From Paracentrotus lividus (Eukaryota; Echinodermata; Echinoidea; Camarodonta; Echinidae): a stretch of DNA of 64,000 bases. Shown piece after piece: positions 9,881 through 21,767 of this stretch. The stretch is taken from NCBI GenBank assembly GCA_940671915.1, contig CALNVZ010002100.1, positions 69,943,126 to 70,007,125 on the forward strand, written 5' to 3'. The notes under the pieces are model-generated. The model had not been told where the DNA came from, did not search any database, and saw only the letters and a program-made list of their open reading frames with translations. How positions within the stretch are numbered: position 1 is the first letter of the stretch; each line of letters starts with the position of its first letter. The translations under genes were made by a program, and so were the position numbers.

Positions 9881-10080
9881 GTATGGTATGGTTTTATTTT
9901 CCGTATAAAAATCAAACATGATACATGATACAGAGTAATAATATGACATAATACAGATATACGGAGGGAACACTCTATTCATAATCATTAATACAATGGC
10001 TCTGTTCTTCCTAGAGGTCCGCAATATACATGGAACGATATTCGGATAAAGCAAGAAAGGGACAAAAGCAAAGTAATTGC
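9881..10080 (-). repeat. retroposon 3' end with CCATA tail
   Basis: On the minus strand the sequence ends in GGAAAATAAAACCATACCATAC: an AATAAA-like signal then a short tandem tail. This fits the 3' end of a 5'-truncated LINE or SINE. The 5' boundary is approximate. A similar stub lies near 40573. Confidence 0.5.
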
Positions 10081-10426
10081 ATATGATTACATATCGTAAT
10101 CATATGGCGTAAAATTAATATTCATAATAAATGACAGCGCCGTAAAAAAACAAACAAACAAAAACAAACAAACATACAAACAAACCCCCCCCCAAAAAAA
10201 AACATCGTTAGTATAGTTTCATAATTATCAGTTGGTCTAAACTTTGTTTAACAGACATATTGAATGAGCTTTGTAACTTCAATTATAACATGTCATGAGG
10301 TATACATACTATACCAGTTTCCAAATATCTGGACTTGAATATGATATTGACTGTATTTATAAAGTGCAACATTATCCATCTCAAGAAATGCTCAAGGCGC
10401 ATATGCCTTATTTGGGGTTATTTATT

Positions 10427-10428
<2 letters not shown>

Positions 10429-10486
<58 letters not shown>
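10429..10486. repeat. poly(T) tract of 58 bases
   Basis: Uninterrupted T run. It could be a retroposon poly(A) tail on the minus strand, but no element body is recognisable next to it. Confidence 0.9.
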
Positions 10487-10488
<2 letters not shown>

Positions 10489-10645
10489 AGTTGTTTTTGT
10501 TTTAGATTGCTTGAGGAGTTTGAATGTGTTTCCTAATTTAGTTGGAAGAGTGGGTTAAGATACAGAGAAAGAAACGTAATCTGCATGTGCGATATCTATG
10601 ATGAATAAGGGGAATATGCGAACTGTTTTTTTTTTTTTAGATCTA

Positions 10646-11622
10646 TACACTGTTCGTCATATATAAAGGTGGAATTTTTTTTTCTGGCTCCAGCGACATT
10701 ATGTTGCTCTTGCTTTAATTTCTTGAATGTGTTCGTCAACGCTTTCAATCTTCGGGATCCTGGCTATATCTTGGACGTTCCCTCAACACTTCCTGAGGAT
10801 TTTTCTTCCAGAAAATTTTTTCAACCCCCAAGATGACCATTTTTGTCATTTTTACTTATTTTGGGGCTCCTTTTTGTTTACGCGACCCACCAAGGCCCCC
10901 TCAGTCATACCCCAAGCAAACACGTTTGAGGTGTAGAGTTTTTATTGTTCTTTAAGTTAATCTAGTTTTATGGTAACAGGCTAGGCTCTTTTGTCTAGGG
11001 GAGGTGTCAAAATCTATTTTGATTGGGGTTTAACATTGATTTTATTCATTTTTTACACCATGAAAATCAACATAAAACATTATCTGTAGTCACCATTTAC
11101 AACATTGTCATCAACGTTAAAAAAAAAGAAAGAATTATTGGAAAATAATAACTATAAGGGTTAAAGGCTGTTTTTCTCTATATATTTTTTTTAGCATTAA
11201 GGTGGTATAAAATATTCCGAATTTTAAACAATCACACTTTTTACTTCAACCCCTCCCCTAGACAAAAGACCTAAGCCCGTCCCCATAAATAAAGATTTAA
11301 CTTAAAGAACATTATAAGCAATACATCTCAGACGCGTTTCCTGATGGTAGGACTGAAAGGGGGAGGGGGGGGGGGTTAGACCGGATAAACAAAAATGGGC
11401 CCCAAAATGAGAAAAAAATGACAAAAATGGGCATAATGGGGGTTGACAAAACTGTTTTGAAAAAAAAAAAAATCCCCGTGAAGGATTGGAAGAATGTTCA
11501 AGATATAGCCAGGATCCCGAAAAGTAAAAGCAGGGACAAACACATTCAAGAATTAAAAGCCGGAGCAAAATCCTGTTGCCAGAGCGGCAAAAAAATATTC
11601 CACCTTTATGACGGACAGCGTA
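10646..11622. mobile_element. palindromic Tc1/mariner-type element
   Basis: Left (10646 to about 11010) and right (about 11220-11622) arms are inverted copies. The right terminus rewrites as TACGCTGTCCGTCATAAAGG; the left has a 4-bp ATAT insertion in it. The outermost TA fits a TA target site. Paired landmarks include GATCCTGGCTATATCTTG and GTCTAGGGGAGG with their complements. The unpaired centre is AT-rich. A 96-codon plus-strand frame at 11418-11708 crosses the end of the element and resembles no protein I know. Confidence 0.8.
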
Positions 11623-12903
11623 CTTACTACTTCGGAATCCGGCCACAATTGTTATTTTTTTTAGCAAAAAGGCTTTCATGCAACTTTTTTCCCACCGATA
11701 TGAGTTGAATATAAACCCCTAACAAAAAGTTCCGCAAATGGACTTTGGGTCATGATAACTTTTCAGGTATGCTTTAGTTATTTATGTTAATCAGACTATT
11801 GGAAAGATAATTTATTCCCCTTTTTATTGATATCCTATTTGTAATGATTGTGTCATGCTTCGATGAACAGAATATCAAAATATGGCGAAAAGTAAAACGT
11901 CAAATGTTGCAAAATGCAGTTTTATTGATCAAATTGAATTCCAAAACTCAACTTTAGGCCCTGATAACTTTTGAGGTATTTTATCATTTTTATTGAATTT
12001 CATACCATTGCCAAGTTTCATAGAGCGGCAAAAAAATATTCCACCTTTATGACGGACAGTGTACTTACTACTTCGGAATCCGGCCACAATTGTTATTTTT
12101 GTTAGCAAAAAGGCTTTCAAGCAACTTTTTTTCCACCGATATGAGGTGAATATAAACCCCTAACAAAAAGTTCCGCAAATGGACTTTGGGTCATGATAAC
12201 TTTTCAGGTATGCTTTAGTTATTTATGTTAATCAGACTATTGGAAAGATAATTTATTCCCCTTTTTATTGATATCCTATTTGTAATGATTGTGTCATGCT
12301 TCGATGAACAGAATATCAAAATATGGCGAAAAGTAAAACGTCAAATGTTGCAAAATGCAGTTTTATTGATCAAATTGAATTCCAAAACTCAACTTTAGGC
12401 CCTGATAACTTTTGAGGTATTTTATCATTTTTATTGAATTTCATACCATTGCCAAGTTTCATAGAGCGGCAAAAAAATATTCCACCTTTATGACGGACAG
12501 CGTACTTACTACTTCGGAATCCGGCCACAATTGTTATTTTTGTTAGCAAAAAGGCTTTCAAGCAACTTTTTTTCCGCCGATATGAGGTGAATATAAACCC
12601 CTAACAAAAAGTTCCGCAAATGGACTTTGGGTCATGATAACTTTTCAGGTATGCTTTAGTTATTTATGTTAATCAGACTATTGGAAAGATAATTTATTCC
12701 CCTTTTTATTGATATCCTATTTGTAATGATTGTGTCATGCTTCGATGAACAGAATATCAAAATATGGCGAAAAGTAAAACGTCAAATGTTGCAAAATGCA
12801 GTTTTATTGATCAAATTGAATTCCAAAACTCAACTTTAGGCCCTGATAACTTTTGAGGTATTTTATCATTTTTATTGAATTTCATACCATTGCCAAGTTT
12901 CAT
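11581..12903 (+). repeat. 441-bp tandem triplication across an element junction
   Basis: Three head-to-tail units begin at 11581, 12022 and 12463, each starting AGAGCGGCAAAAAAATATTC. Each unit holds the last 42 bp of the preceding palindrome, 87 bp of flank and the first 312 bp of the next element. The units differ at only a few positions, so the triplication is recent and later than both insertions. An identical 63-codon frame in units 2 and 3 is a by-product of this. Confidence 0.92.
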
Positions 12904-13687
12904 TTATTCTTCTTTTCAATGATACCTTAATTGCAACAATAGTATTGTTCGTGTATGCACAGAACACCTGAATAATTATAAAACAAGTCAGAAGTCAAAT
13001 ATTGCAAAATGAATGCCTATTGCGACTGTTATTGTCTATTGCGAGTTACTCAATTTGAGCAATAACAATGCATTTCGCAACTTTTCACTTTTTGCTTTCC
13101 ATTATGTTCGTGGTTTATGTGCAGCTAAGCATGATGTTACCATTGCAAATAGGGTATCAATAAAAAGAAGAATAAATGAACTTGTCAATGCTACAACAAT
13201 TGATAATGATTAAAGCCCATGTTAAAATGTATCCAGGTTCAAAGTTGTGTTACAGAACATTTAAACTGGACATTATTTTTTTTACTTTGCCTTGCATTCA
13301 GTTGGTATTCAGGGGTTCTGGGGACCCAGGCATGACATCACCATAACAAATTAGGTATCAATAAAAAGAGCAATAAATTAACTTGACAATGGTATAAAAT
13401 TCAATAAAAATTTTAAAATACTCCAAAAGTTAATAGGGTCTAAATTGGCGTTGCGGAACTTCAATGTGATCAATAAAAGTGTATTTTACAACATTTGACT
13501 CTTTCTTCCCCTCATATTCTGATAATCTGTTCATTGAAGCGTAACACAATCATTACAAATATGATATCAATAAAAAGAGGAATAAATTATCTTTCCAATT
13601 GTATGAATATCAGGAATAACGAAATCGTATATAAAAAGTTATCATGGCCCAAAGTCGATTTGCGGAACTTTTTGGGAGGGGTTTATA
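11710..13687. mobile_element. palindromic element with internal iterons
   Basis: Starts TATAAACCCCTAACAAAAAG and ends with the inverted equivalent (CTTTTTGGGAGGGGTTTATA-like). It is expanded by the triplication; without the extra 882 bp it would be about 1.1 kb. The interior consists of several diverged units of about 190 bp in both orientations, each with a Pu/Py landmark series: TTGATACC, GTCATGCTTC, ACAGAATATC, AAATGTTGCAAAATGC. No transposase. Confidence 0.75.
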
Positions 13688-13745
13688 TCGTAATTTACTG
13701 CGGTAAATGGGAATTTAATTGTACTTACTTTCTTCACATATTTAT

Positions 13746-14480
13746 TATAAACCCCTCAAAATAAGCTCCGCACCGCGAATTTGGACCGTGATAACTTTTC
13801 GGGTACGTTTAAGTTATTTCTTATGTTTTGTACCATTTAAAAGTATATTTATCTTTATTCTCTCAGGTGCGGATTCTTCATATCCGATAGAACGAACCTT
13901 CCCCCTACAATGCCCTATGGCCGATTAATTTTATTTCATTTCATTTTTTATATATTTTTTTTTTTTGCTTTTCTTCCCAAGACAATTTGCTGTCGATTTC
14001 TGTGCCTATGTATCTGTAGGATTCAACATTCTCAATTCTATCGTTATTTATGTCCACAGGTCTATCTGAGGGTTCAAAAGCTTTCTTTTGCCTAAAGTCA
14101 AAGTCAATTTATTTTCTTTTGTTTTCTTGGAGTTCACTATATAGTAAGTGATTTGCTTTACATGAATTTTCAAACATGGAGATGATAGTTCTGTAATCTA
14201 TTAAGTATTGGGGCTGATAGGATGTTAAAATTACGATGACATTCGGATAAAAATGTGTTATGCTTCAATGCACAGAATATTGGAATATGAAGAAAAGCCA
14301 AAAGTGAAAAGTCGCAAAATGCATTACGACTTTTGAGCCTTGGTAACCTTTAGAAGCATTTTTATCATTCTTGATTTCCAAATCATTGAAAAGTCCATTT
14401 TTTCTCTTTTTGTTGATACCATATTTGTCATGGTGATGTCCTGCTTTTATCCACAGAACCCCTGAATACCAAGCCCAGCG
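13746..14480. mobile_element. truncated relative of the preceding palindromic element
   Basis: Starts TATAAACCCCTCAAAATAAG and continues with the same iteron landmarks (TGATAACTTTTCGGGTA, TATGCTTCAATGCACAGAAT, GTCGCAAAATGC). No matching right terminus was found, so it appears cut off near 14480, where a G-rich hAT-like fragment begins. Confidence 0.6.
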
Positions 14481-14800
14481 ATTTCATGTCACGACTGGGG
14501 GGACGGAAGCACCCGAAAGTGAAAAGTAATACACTCAAAATTCGCATACTTCGCACATTATGAAGAAACTAATGAAAATGTTTGCGAGCGCGAAGCGCGA
14601 GCCGAAAATTTTGCCTTATAAAAACATTTAGCATTGTATTTGACATAAATTTTACCTCTTTATTAGCTTCACAATCTAATCACTACATAAAAATAAGTTA
14701 AGCTTTAAAAATCGAGGGGGGGGGGGACGATCCCCCCAGAAAAATCGAGGGGGGGGGGACACGTCCCCCCGCCTGAAAACAGTTTAGAGGAAAATATGAA
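14481..14800. mobile_element. hAT-like fragment with G tracts and GCGAGCGCGAAGCGCGAGCC motif
   Basis: Contains one full GCGAGCGCGAAGCGCGAGCC motif (14584-14603) followed by CGAAAATTTT, as in the array at 30125-30760. It also has two copies of ATCGAGGGGGGGGG with matching CCCCCC. Termini not identified. Confidence 0.5.
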
Positions 14801-15537
14801 ATAGCTTAATAGTTTTTTTTTTGTCACTGATGATTCCCACTTCCTAAAATTCCTATGCCCCTCCCCAATATCTTAAGTGAGCTGAGAGAGGATGAAAAGG
14901 ATCCCAGAATCACTAAACAATGATTTTTTTTTTCAAACTAAAAGAGGGCTTATATGCCTTGCTTTATACAATGCGTCCCAGAAAAAAAGAAAAGAAAAAA
15001 GAAAAAAAGAAGCAAAACCGAGATTGATCGATGTTTTATCATATAACTAAAGGGGCCGTCTCACTGAGGTAGTTCCATAACGTCCTTGCCCGTTTATAAG
15101 GTACATACTCATTCACAATTGCTGCTAATAGCCATTTGCAAACATTTGATGAAAAAAAAAATTATATGATTAAGAACAAAAAACATTTCCTGCAGCTATA
15201 AATTTTAGCCCTAATTTGAATGCTAATTACTGTAAGTTGAAAACTCGGAATGAATTTAAATGCTGCTTATGGTGGTATTGCGCAATCATAACAGCGTCTC
15301 TGCTAACTTGAATTACTGTTTTACGTATATAGTGCGCTTAATCGGAATTTAAACAAGTGAAACATGCAATTGATTGCTGGAAAAGGGAATCTGATCTCCG
15401 GAAATTCGACTGAAAGCTAAATCGTCCTAACTTGAATGAACCGATTATCAAATGGAGTGACGAACTTCTGAAACTGAGTGGGAAATCCTATATTAAACAA
15501 ATGATCCGAGCGCAAAGCGCGAGCTGTAAATGTTTGA
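14801..15537. other. no gene; one variant of the GCGAGCG motif
   Basis: AT-rich. A diverged motif copy, CCGAGCGCAAAGCGCGAGCT, lies at 15507-15526. Just before it, GGGAAATCCTATATTA resembles the right terminus of the GGTTTTCCCGGCC family, so a decayed copy may end here. Confidence 0.4.
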
Positions 15538-15954
15538 TAGGGGAGACCGAGGATGGAAATTTAACGGGTCAGTTGTTACATTTCTCAGTGTGCTAAGGTG
15601 GAACAAGAGAGTGCGTGCTAACTGGCATCTATATACAGCCTACACATAGCTGTGATGAACTGTCGGTCGTGAGGTTCTCCGTTGTTTTATTAAAAAGTAA
15701 ATTAACAAAAACCATTTCTTTTTACATTTCAAAGTAAATTTTTGACAAAAATTGACATTTGTAATAGCTCTTATAACTGAAGGCACATGATGATAGTCTG
15801 GCATTGTAAATATAGTACATGTATGTCACTAATATACCCCCTAGCCATGCCCTGTAATTCTGCCTAATGCCTGTGCTACAGTTGATTTTGTGTGTAAAAT
15901 CACCCATGGGGTAGGTTGTTACAACAACCTACCCCATGTCGATGTAACAACTTA

Positions 15955-16204
15955 TGCGGCGGTCACAACTCGTCGTAGGCTACGGGGCACGTGCCATCGA
16001 CGTAGCCTGCGATGCATGTGCAATGCACGCACAGGTCCTGGTTAACTTCTGCGATTCCTGCGTTTCTATAGTAAGGGTATTGTAAAAACTTCCGGCACGT
16101 CGTGCGTGCATTGTACCTTCGAGGTACCTCCGCTGCACGAATTTTCTACGAAATCCATCGTAGGGAGTTGCACGTCGATGGTACGGCGAGTTGTGACCGC
16201 CGCA
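15955..16204. mobile_element. GC-richer TA MITE, nested
   Basis: The ends are TGCGGCGGTCACAACTCG and CGAGTTGTGACCGCCGCA with TA outside each. Longer arms pair imperfectly (GTGCCATCGACGTAG against CATCGTAGGGAG-GTCGATGG). Clearly richer in G+C than its surroundings. Confidence 0.75.
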
Positions 16205-16288
16205 TAACCATGATAACCCCAATTACGTTACATATGTGAAATTACATTTTGTCTCAATTTTCAGGCGTTAATATTTTTAAGTTTCTAT

Positions 16289-16807
16289 TATAGGTTTTCC
16301 CGCCAAATTTCATAGGTTTGTCATTCAAACCTATATAAGATTCATTCAAATTCAAGCGATACCTTTTCCCGATCGATATCAGAATTTTAATTTTTAAATA
16401 CGGGGAATCAAGTTCATTCATAGTCATAGCATTCAATTTAAACCATTTTTATGTATTGCATACAAGTTCATTAATGTACGTACAATTTCGCATTATGTTC
16501 ATTCAAATTAACGAGTCGTCGTTTCTAAGAGCCCGATTAGCCTGTTCGGGCAATCAATTTCATTTTGAGGAATTCAATTTTAAGAAACTTCTATTTAATT
16601 TAAAATTTCGTTAATGTTTTTGTGTTTCCCCTTGATTCTCTATATATTTTCGCATTACACAAGTTTTTATATCATTGACGTGCCTTATAATTATTTAGGC
16701 TTATCTTTAAAATCATGTTTTTTAACTATGATTTTAACTGTCATTATAATGGATCCACGATTTCTTCTAGCATGTTCAGTGAGACCTGTGGTATCGGAAC
16801 GCTCCAC

Positions 16808-16855
<48 letters not shown>

Positions 16856-17511
16856 AAAATTATTAATGGATGACCGACTATAACTCTATCCTCTACCACG
16901 GGTGATCGGCCAGCGTAACGCAGAATAAACTGTACAAGAATCTAAAATTTAAATTTTGGCCCCCCCCCCCCCTCTCCATAAATCCTGGATCCGCCACTGT
17001 TAAAAATAAATAATGTAGGCTGTTATCTATTTGTTCCGTGTTTTATTTTACTCTTTTTTTACTCTTTATTACTCTTAAATCAAAGAAACATATTTATTTT
17101 TTTTTTTTTTTTTGGGGGGGGGGGGGTGGGAGGTTGTTTCTTTCTTTTAATCTTTACGTCCAGTATTAAATCAAAGACACTTAAAGGGACACATTTCATA
17201 ATGTTTTTTTTCTTTCTACAGTTCGTACATTATAGATATAATGTTTATTTGTCTATTATTATTTTTTACATATATTTTTATGGGGCATATACAGGCCTTT
17301 TCTTATCCTTTTCCTTCATATAATAGGTCCATTTGAAAATAAAGTCTTGAATTTTAATAAGGAAGCAAACAAGTTTTGGTATTACTTCAATAAGAAATTA
17401 TATGTGCGTTTTCAGTGTTCTTTCTTTTTGTCTTTGCATCCACTATCTCATTTTCGTTGCTATGAGGGACTTATCCATGATATATGTATGAAAGTGACAG
17501 GAAAACCTATA
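16289..17511. mobile_element. GGTTTTCCCGGCC family, long or interrupted copy
   Basis: Begins TATAGGTTTTCCCGCCAAAT and ends AGGAAAACCTATA, matching the termini of the 460-bp copies elsewhere, but spans 1.2 kb. The middle includes a 44-base A run (16810-16853) and a T/G run near 17098-17127, so it may hold further insertions. The family's standard interior is hard to follow here. Confidence 0.5.
16810..16853. repeat. poly(A) tract
   Basis: Forty-four A residues following GGAACGCTCCACGT. It could be the tail of a small retroposon on the plus strand; no body is recognisable. Confidence 0.85.
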
Positions 17512-18022
17512 TTACTTTTGACTATTCCAGAGCTCTACTTGGTCTACTGTTAACGATGCCAAGAAACTGGAAAATTGAAACAAAATATGGTATAAGAGAT
17601 TTACACATTGTCAACTTACCCCGTATGTTTACATATTTGAACAATTTACCCCGTATGGTGTAACAACCTATACCCCGTATACGGGGTCATAGGGGTAGGT
17701 TGTTACAAAAGAAAAAAAATGTCTTCATTAATTAAGCTGTAGGTAATTAGTGTTTAAATGTTTTCAAGTTTTATATGCCTCAGGTTTTAGCAAACATAAT
17801 AGGCTAACTACAGACCCAAGATGGGGTGTGTGAGTTCTTTCATTAGAATTATCTGGCCCAAAATGTGAATTTTGTAACTTCCATCCCCGGTCTCCCCTAT
17901 ACTGACTGAAAAGTGTATTTCAAATTATTGTCTGTACTAGGTTCATGAACAGTATTTATACAATCACTTACCATTTTGCAACATAGCTGAAATTAGTGCA
18001 TATTTGATTATTTTTTTAAAGA

Positions 18023-18110
18023 ATTTTTGATTTGATTTGATTTGATTTTATTCGTCGAGTGTACATATGATAGAATATAAAGAAACTTCGACAAGGATAG
18101 CCCATGAAAG
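18023..18110 (-). repeat. retroposon 3' end with TCAAA tail
   Basis: On the minus strand the sequence runs CGACGAATAAAATCAAATCA and further TCAAA copies: an AATAAA signal followed by a pentamer tail, typical of a LINE or SINE 3' end. Confidence 0.5.
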
Positions 18111-18148
18111 CCGAAAAGGTTTATTTAAAATGGGGTCCATAATTATAA

Positions 18149-18609
18149 TATAGGTTTTCCCGGCCAATTTCATTGTTTTGTCAATCAATTGCATATTAGA
18201 GGCATTCGTTTTCGGAAAAAACGCTGATGCATCGAAATGTTGCCAGTCAAAATCGTATTCAATTATAAAAATTAACGATTGCTGTGATCGATTTCGTATT
18301 CGCCCATTCTACTTCACATAATAAGCATACACATTCGGCAATAACTATTCAAATTCGTCTTCATCCTGTCGACATTTCATTCCGTATACTCAAATTCTCA
18401 CTAATTTGAATGCACAAATACTGAAATTAAATGCCTATATCCGAATTTGAACTTTGTAACCATTACTTTGTTTGCCTAAAAACGAATTTCAGAGCATGAA
18501 CACGAAATTAATTGACTAAAGTCGGTCCGTCGAATCAAATACAAGAATTTGAATACACATTAAATGAAAATGAATGATAAATGTATGAAATTGGCCGGGA
18601 AAACCTATA
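18149..18609 (-). mobile_element. GGTTTTCCCGGCC family MITE
   Basis: Bounded by TATAGGTTTTCCCGGCCAAT and ATTGGCCGGGAAAACCTATA-type ends. The interior matches, in opposite orientation, the copies at 18765-19229 and 28416-28877, including the CGAATTTGAA-like and GAACACGAAATTAATTG stretches. Non-coding. Confidence 0.85.
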
Positions 18610-18764
18610 TAATTTTAGAATTATGTTGTTACATTTCACTATTTATGACCATTTTGGTGTATTCTGAAAGAGGAGACTTGTCCCTTTTCATTTCAGGGAG
18701 CAGTAGATAACCAGACCTGGTCAGTTCTGAAACGAAGGGGAGACAAAAGTTGTATTAAAACTAA

Positions 18765-19229
18765 TATAGGTTTTCCCGGCCAATTTCATACATTTATCAT
18801 TCATTTTCATGTAATATGTATTCAAATTCTAGTGTGTGATGCGACGGACCGACTTTAGCCAATTAATTTCGTGTTCATGCTCTGAAATTCGTTTTTAGAC
18901 AAACAAAGTAATGGTTACAAAGTTCAAATTCGTATATAGGCATTTAATTTCAGTATTTGTGCATTCAAATTAGTGAGAATTTGAGTCTACGGAATGAAAT
19001 GTCGACAGGATGAAGACGAATTTTAATAGTTATTGCCGAATGTGTATGGCTTATTTTGTGAAATAGAATGGGCAAATACGAAATCGATCACAGCAATCGT
19101 TAATTTTGATGATTGAATACGATTTTGACTGGCAACATTTCGATGCATCAGTGTTTTTTCCGAAAATGAATGCCTCTAAAAATATGCAACTGATTGACAA
19201 AACAATGAAATTGGCCGGGAAAACCTATA
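18765..19229 (+). mobile_element. GGTTTTCCCGGCC family MITE
   Basis: Same termini and interior as the copy 150 bp to the left but inverted, so the pair can form a very long hairpin. TA at the borders fits a TA or longer AT target site. Confidence 0.85.
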
Positions 19230-19882
19230 TTTGAAACTTGAACCGAAAACGAAAAGAAAACATGTCCAAGTCAATTTCCATTCTCTTGATTCATAAAACA
19301 TTAATATTTTAGCCAGATATTATTTTATGTCACATCTATTACATATTCCATTTTCATTTCCCCCCTTTTTTTTACAAAAAAATGCTGTATTCCGATGAGG
19401 GTGGGTGTAACGGAACTAACCTAGTGTAATGTCATTTATGAAACATGCGCGAATTAGAGTTCCCGCATTGGTACGAAACTATTCGTGCCAATTTTCTATT
19501 CTATATAGATTTTTTTTTTTTATAAATAATTTTTTTTTTTTTTTTTAAATAAATAATGTTGTTATTGTGAGTATATTTCTCACTCAATATAGCTTTCCCC
19601 ATCAAAACAGCTAGCAAAGCACATTTCTGTTTGTTTTGAGAATATGTGTTGAATGACCTTATTCAGTGACTTATTCAGTAACACCTAGGAGGACAGAAAC
19701 AATATTTCCTCGAGGATAACATTGATTGGCATTAGCGTTCTAACAGTTCAACAAAAAAACTTTCCCATAACTGGCCTCTGCATAAAAAAAAGAGCACTCA
19801 GAAAAGGTCACTCAGAAATAATCTACAAAATGTCAATTTTAAGATAGTTGTAATATCTTTTTCAGTATTTTTCAGTAATATA
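19230..19882. other. AT-rich stretch, nothing recognised
   Basis: T-rich runs around 19510-19550; no gene or repeat boundary. Confidence 0.5.
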
Positions 19883-20354
19883 CAGTCTGTGTCAAATAAA
19901 ATTGTACAAGTGGAATTTTTTTTTTATATATAAAGTATGAAAATTTGACACATTCTAAAGGTGTTTGAAATTTCCATAAAGTAGGAAAATCAGGCTTTCT
20001 TCTGCATTTTTTTCATCCCATTTGGTGCTGTAGATCTTGAGATATGACCAGTTTTCTATAATGAAGAAAAATGTACTTTGCGCATGCTTTTCTATGGGTT
20101 TCGCACATAATAGCCATGAATTCAGCTCACTGAAACAATGGATAGTGTAATTTCGATAAGGTCATCGCCGCACAAAATTTAGCGTAACTTTTGTTTTACA
20201 AAAGCAAAAAAAAAAAAACAAAAACAAAAAACAAAGTGCATCAGCAAGAAGAATGTTTTGACTTTAAGTTAGTACCACATACACACATCATTTGAGAAGA
20301 TCTTCATACGTAAATAATTTTTTCCCGACTGTACCATTTTTTTTTGACACAGAT
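19883..20354. mobile_element. TA MITE with CTGTGTCAAA ends
   Basis: The left end CAGTCTGTGTCAAATAAAAT and right end TTTTTTTTTGACACAGAT are inverted, with TA outside both. The subterminal TTGTACA/TGGTAC parts also correspond. Non-coding. Confidence 0.6.
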
Positions 20355-21508
20355 TATTATGTAGAATTAAGAAATCAAATATATCTAAAGGCGGGTGACG
20401 AAAGTAAAAAAATAGAAGGATCTTCATTGCTCGTCCTGTAGTCTATTATATTGGTTTTCTCTATGAATGGGAACAATATTCGCTTTGGGGTTTATTGCAT
20501 TCAAAACTTTAGATAAATACCTATTAATTTGTTATGTTAGTATATAATATATACATGTATATGGCCCTTCGGCGGACGTGTAGTGCACTGATTCATTTCT
20601 TTTTACACAGACGAAAGAAAGAACGACAAATGCATCGAGACGTAGCTCTCCTCCCATGCTCACATAACTTTTCCTGGCCCGTAATGAACAATGATGAAGG
20701 TCGGGTACATTGCCGAAAGGAGAGCTACGTCTCGTTTTTTTTTTGTTATTTCTTTTCTTTTCATAAAGTATGTGACATGTTATCGGGCACATTACCAGAA
20801 AGTTAAAAAATGTCAGTTTTCATACAACTTTTGCCCAAAATTAAATATTGAAACATTTGTTTTGTAAGAATGCAAACAATGTACATTTTCAGTATATAAA
20901 ATAATTTTTTTTTTCTAATGTCAATTTTCATTATAATTCACATTGTCGTAGATGAATCTTAATAGTCTTTCATATAAGATTAGACTCATGGTAAGAGGAT
21001 CAAGTGGTTTTTTCTTTCTTCATTCAAAATACTTTGTTTGTTTTTTTGGTAAAAAAAGGGGGCGTCTATTTTGGGCGCTCTGCCAGTAGTGATCCCCGTG
21101 TACCTGTTCTATCGAGTAGTCTACCTGTTGTGTTGGTACATATGGTATACATATTAAGTAACACATAGATATAGGACTACTTTATAGATCTCGACATGTC
21201 AGGTCCTCATTGCCTCCCCCTGGGTACCATTTCCCCCTCCGCACTTTCGGCTCCATTTACATGTACAAAAATTAAAAAATACACAAAAATTAAAAAATAC
21301 ACAAAAATACACAAGATGTGGTAATACCACAAAATAGTATGCAGATTTTTTATTCTTAAACGTTTACAATACAAAATGTAGAATTAGTTGACGATCGTAG
21401 TTTTGTTGAATAAATGGTTTAAATTTCGCTTGTAGCTCAATCTACTCCGGATTTAATTGATTGTATGTGTAATACACACATTTTGCAGTTCAAAGCTGAA
21501 TTTTCTTA
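20355..21508. other. no gene; short hairpin inside
   Basis: The arms CGAGACGTAGCTCTCCT (20637-20653) and AGGAGAGCTACGTCTCG (20717-20733) can pair as a 17-bp stem. The two frames over it are mutually antisense shadows. Otherwise AT-rich with short tandem ACAAAAATTAAAAAAT units near 21265-21310. Confidence 0.45.
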
Positions 21509-21641
21509 GGGTGGTATCTCACTTCGCGGAGACGTCTCCGCGACGGATAAAAAGTATTAGAGACGTCTCCGAAACTTTATTCCGTCGCGGAGACGTCTCA
21601 AAGTTGTTTCATAGTAGTTTTCGCGAAGTGAGATACCACCC
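21509..21641. mobile_element. GACGTCTC-rich hairpin MITE, copy 2
   Basis: The ends GGGTGGTATCTCACTTCGCG and CGCGAAGTGAGATACCACCC match copy 1. TTAA follows the right end and CTTA precedes the left, consistent with a TTAA target site. GGAGACGTCTCC appears inside. Half the length of copy 1. Confidence 0.8.
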
Positions 21642-21767
21642 TTAATTTGATCACGTCATCATGGTTAAGTAGGCTAGAAAAAAAGAGGGGCCTATATGAA
21701 AATCCCGAGGGACGTTATAGGGATGCCGGGAATTAAAACCGTTGCTATGAGAAAGAGAAACTCAGAT

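Larger units (their letters stand above)
15540..17897. mobile_element. composite TA element hosting two nested insertions
   Basis: The outer ends are GGGGAGACCGAGGATGG and CCATCCCCGGTCTCCCC, flanked by TA on both sides. Internal sequences GGTAGGTTGTTAC and GTAACAACCTA recur near both ends. Two other elements lie inside (15955-16204 and 16289-17511), so this was the first insertion. No transposase recognised. Confidence 0.65.

Noticed and set aside
11302-11708. Opposed open frames of 125 and 96 codons
   Set aside because: They lie in the arm of a palindromic element and in the 441-bp repeat, on both strands at once, without protein similarity I can recognise.
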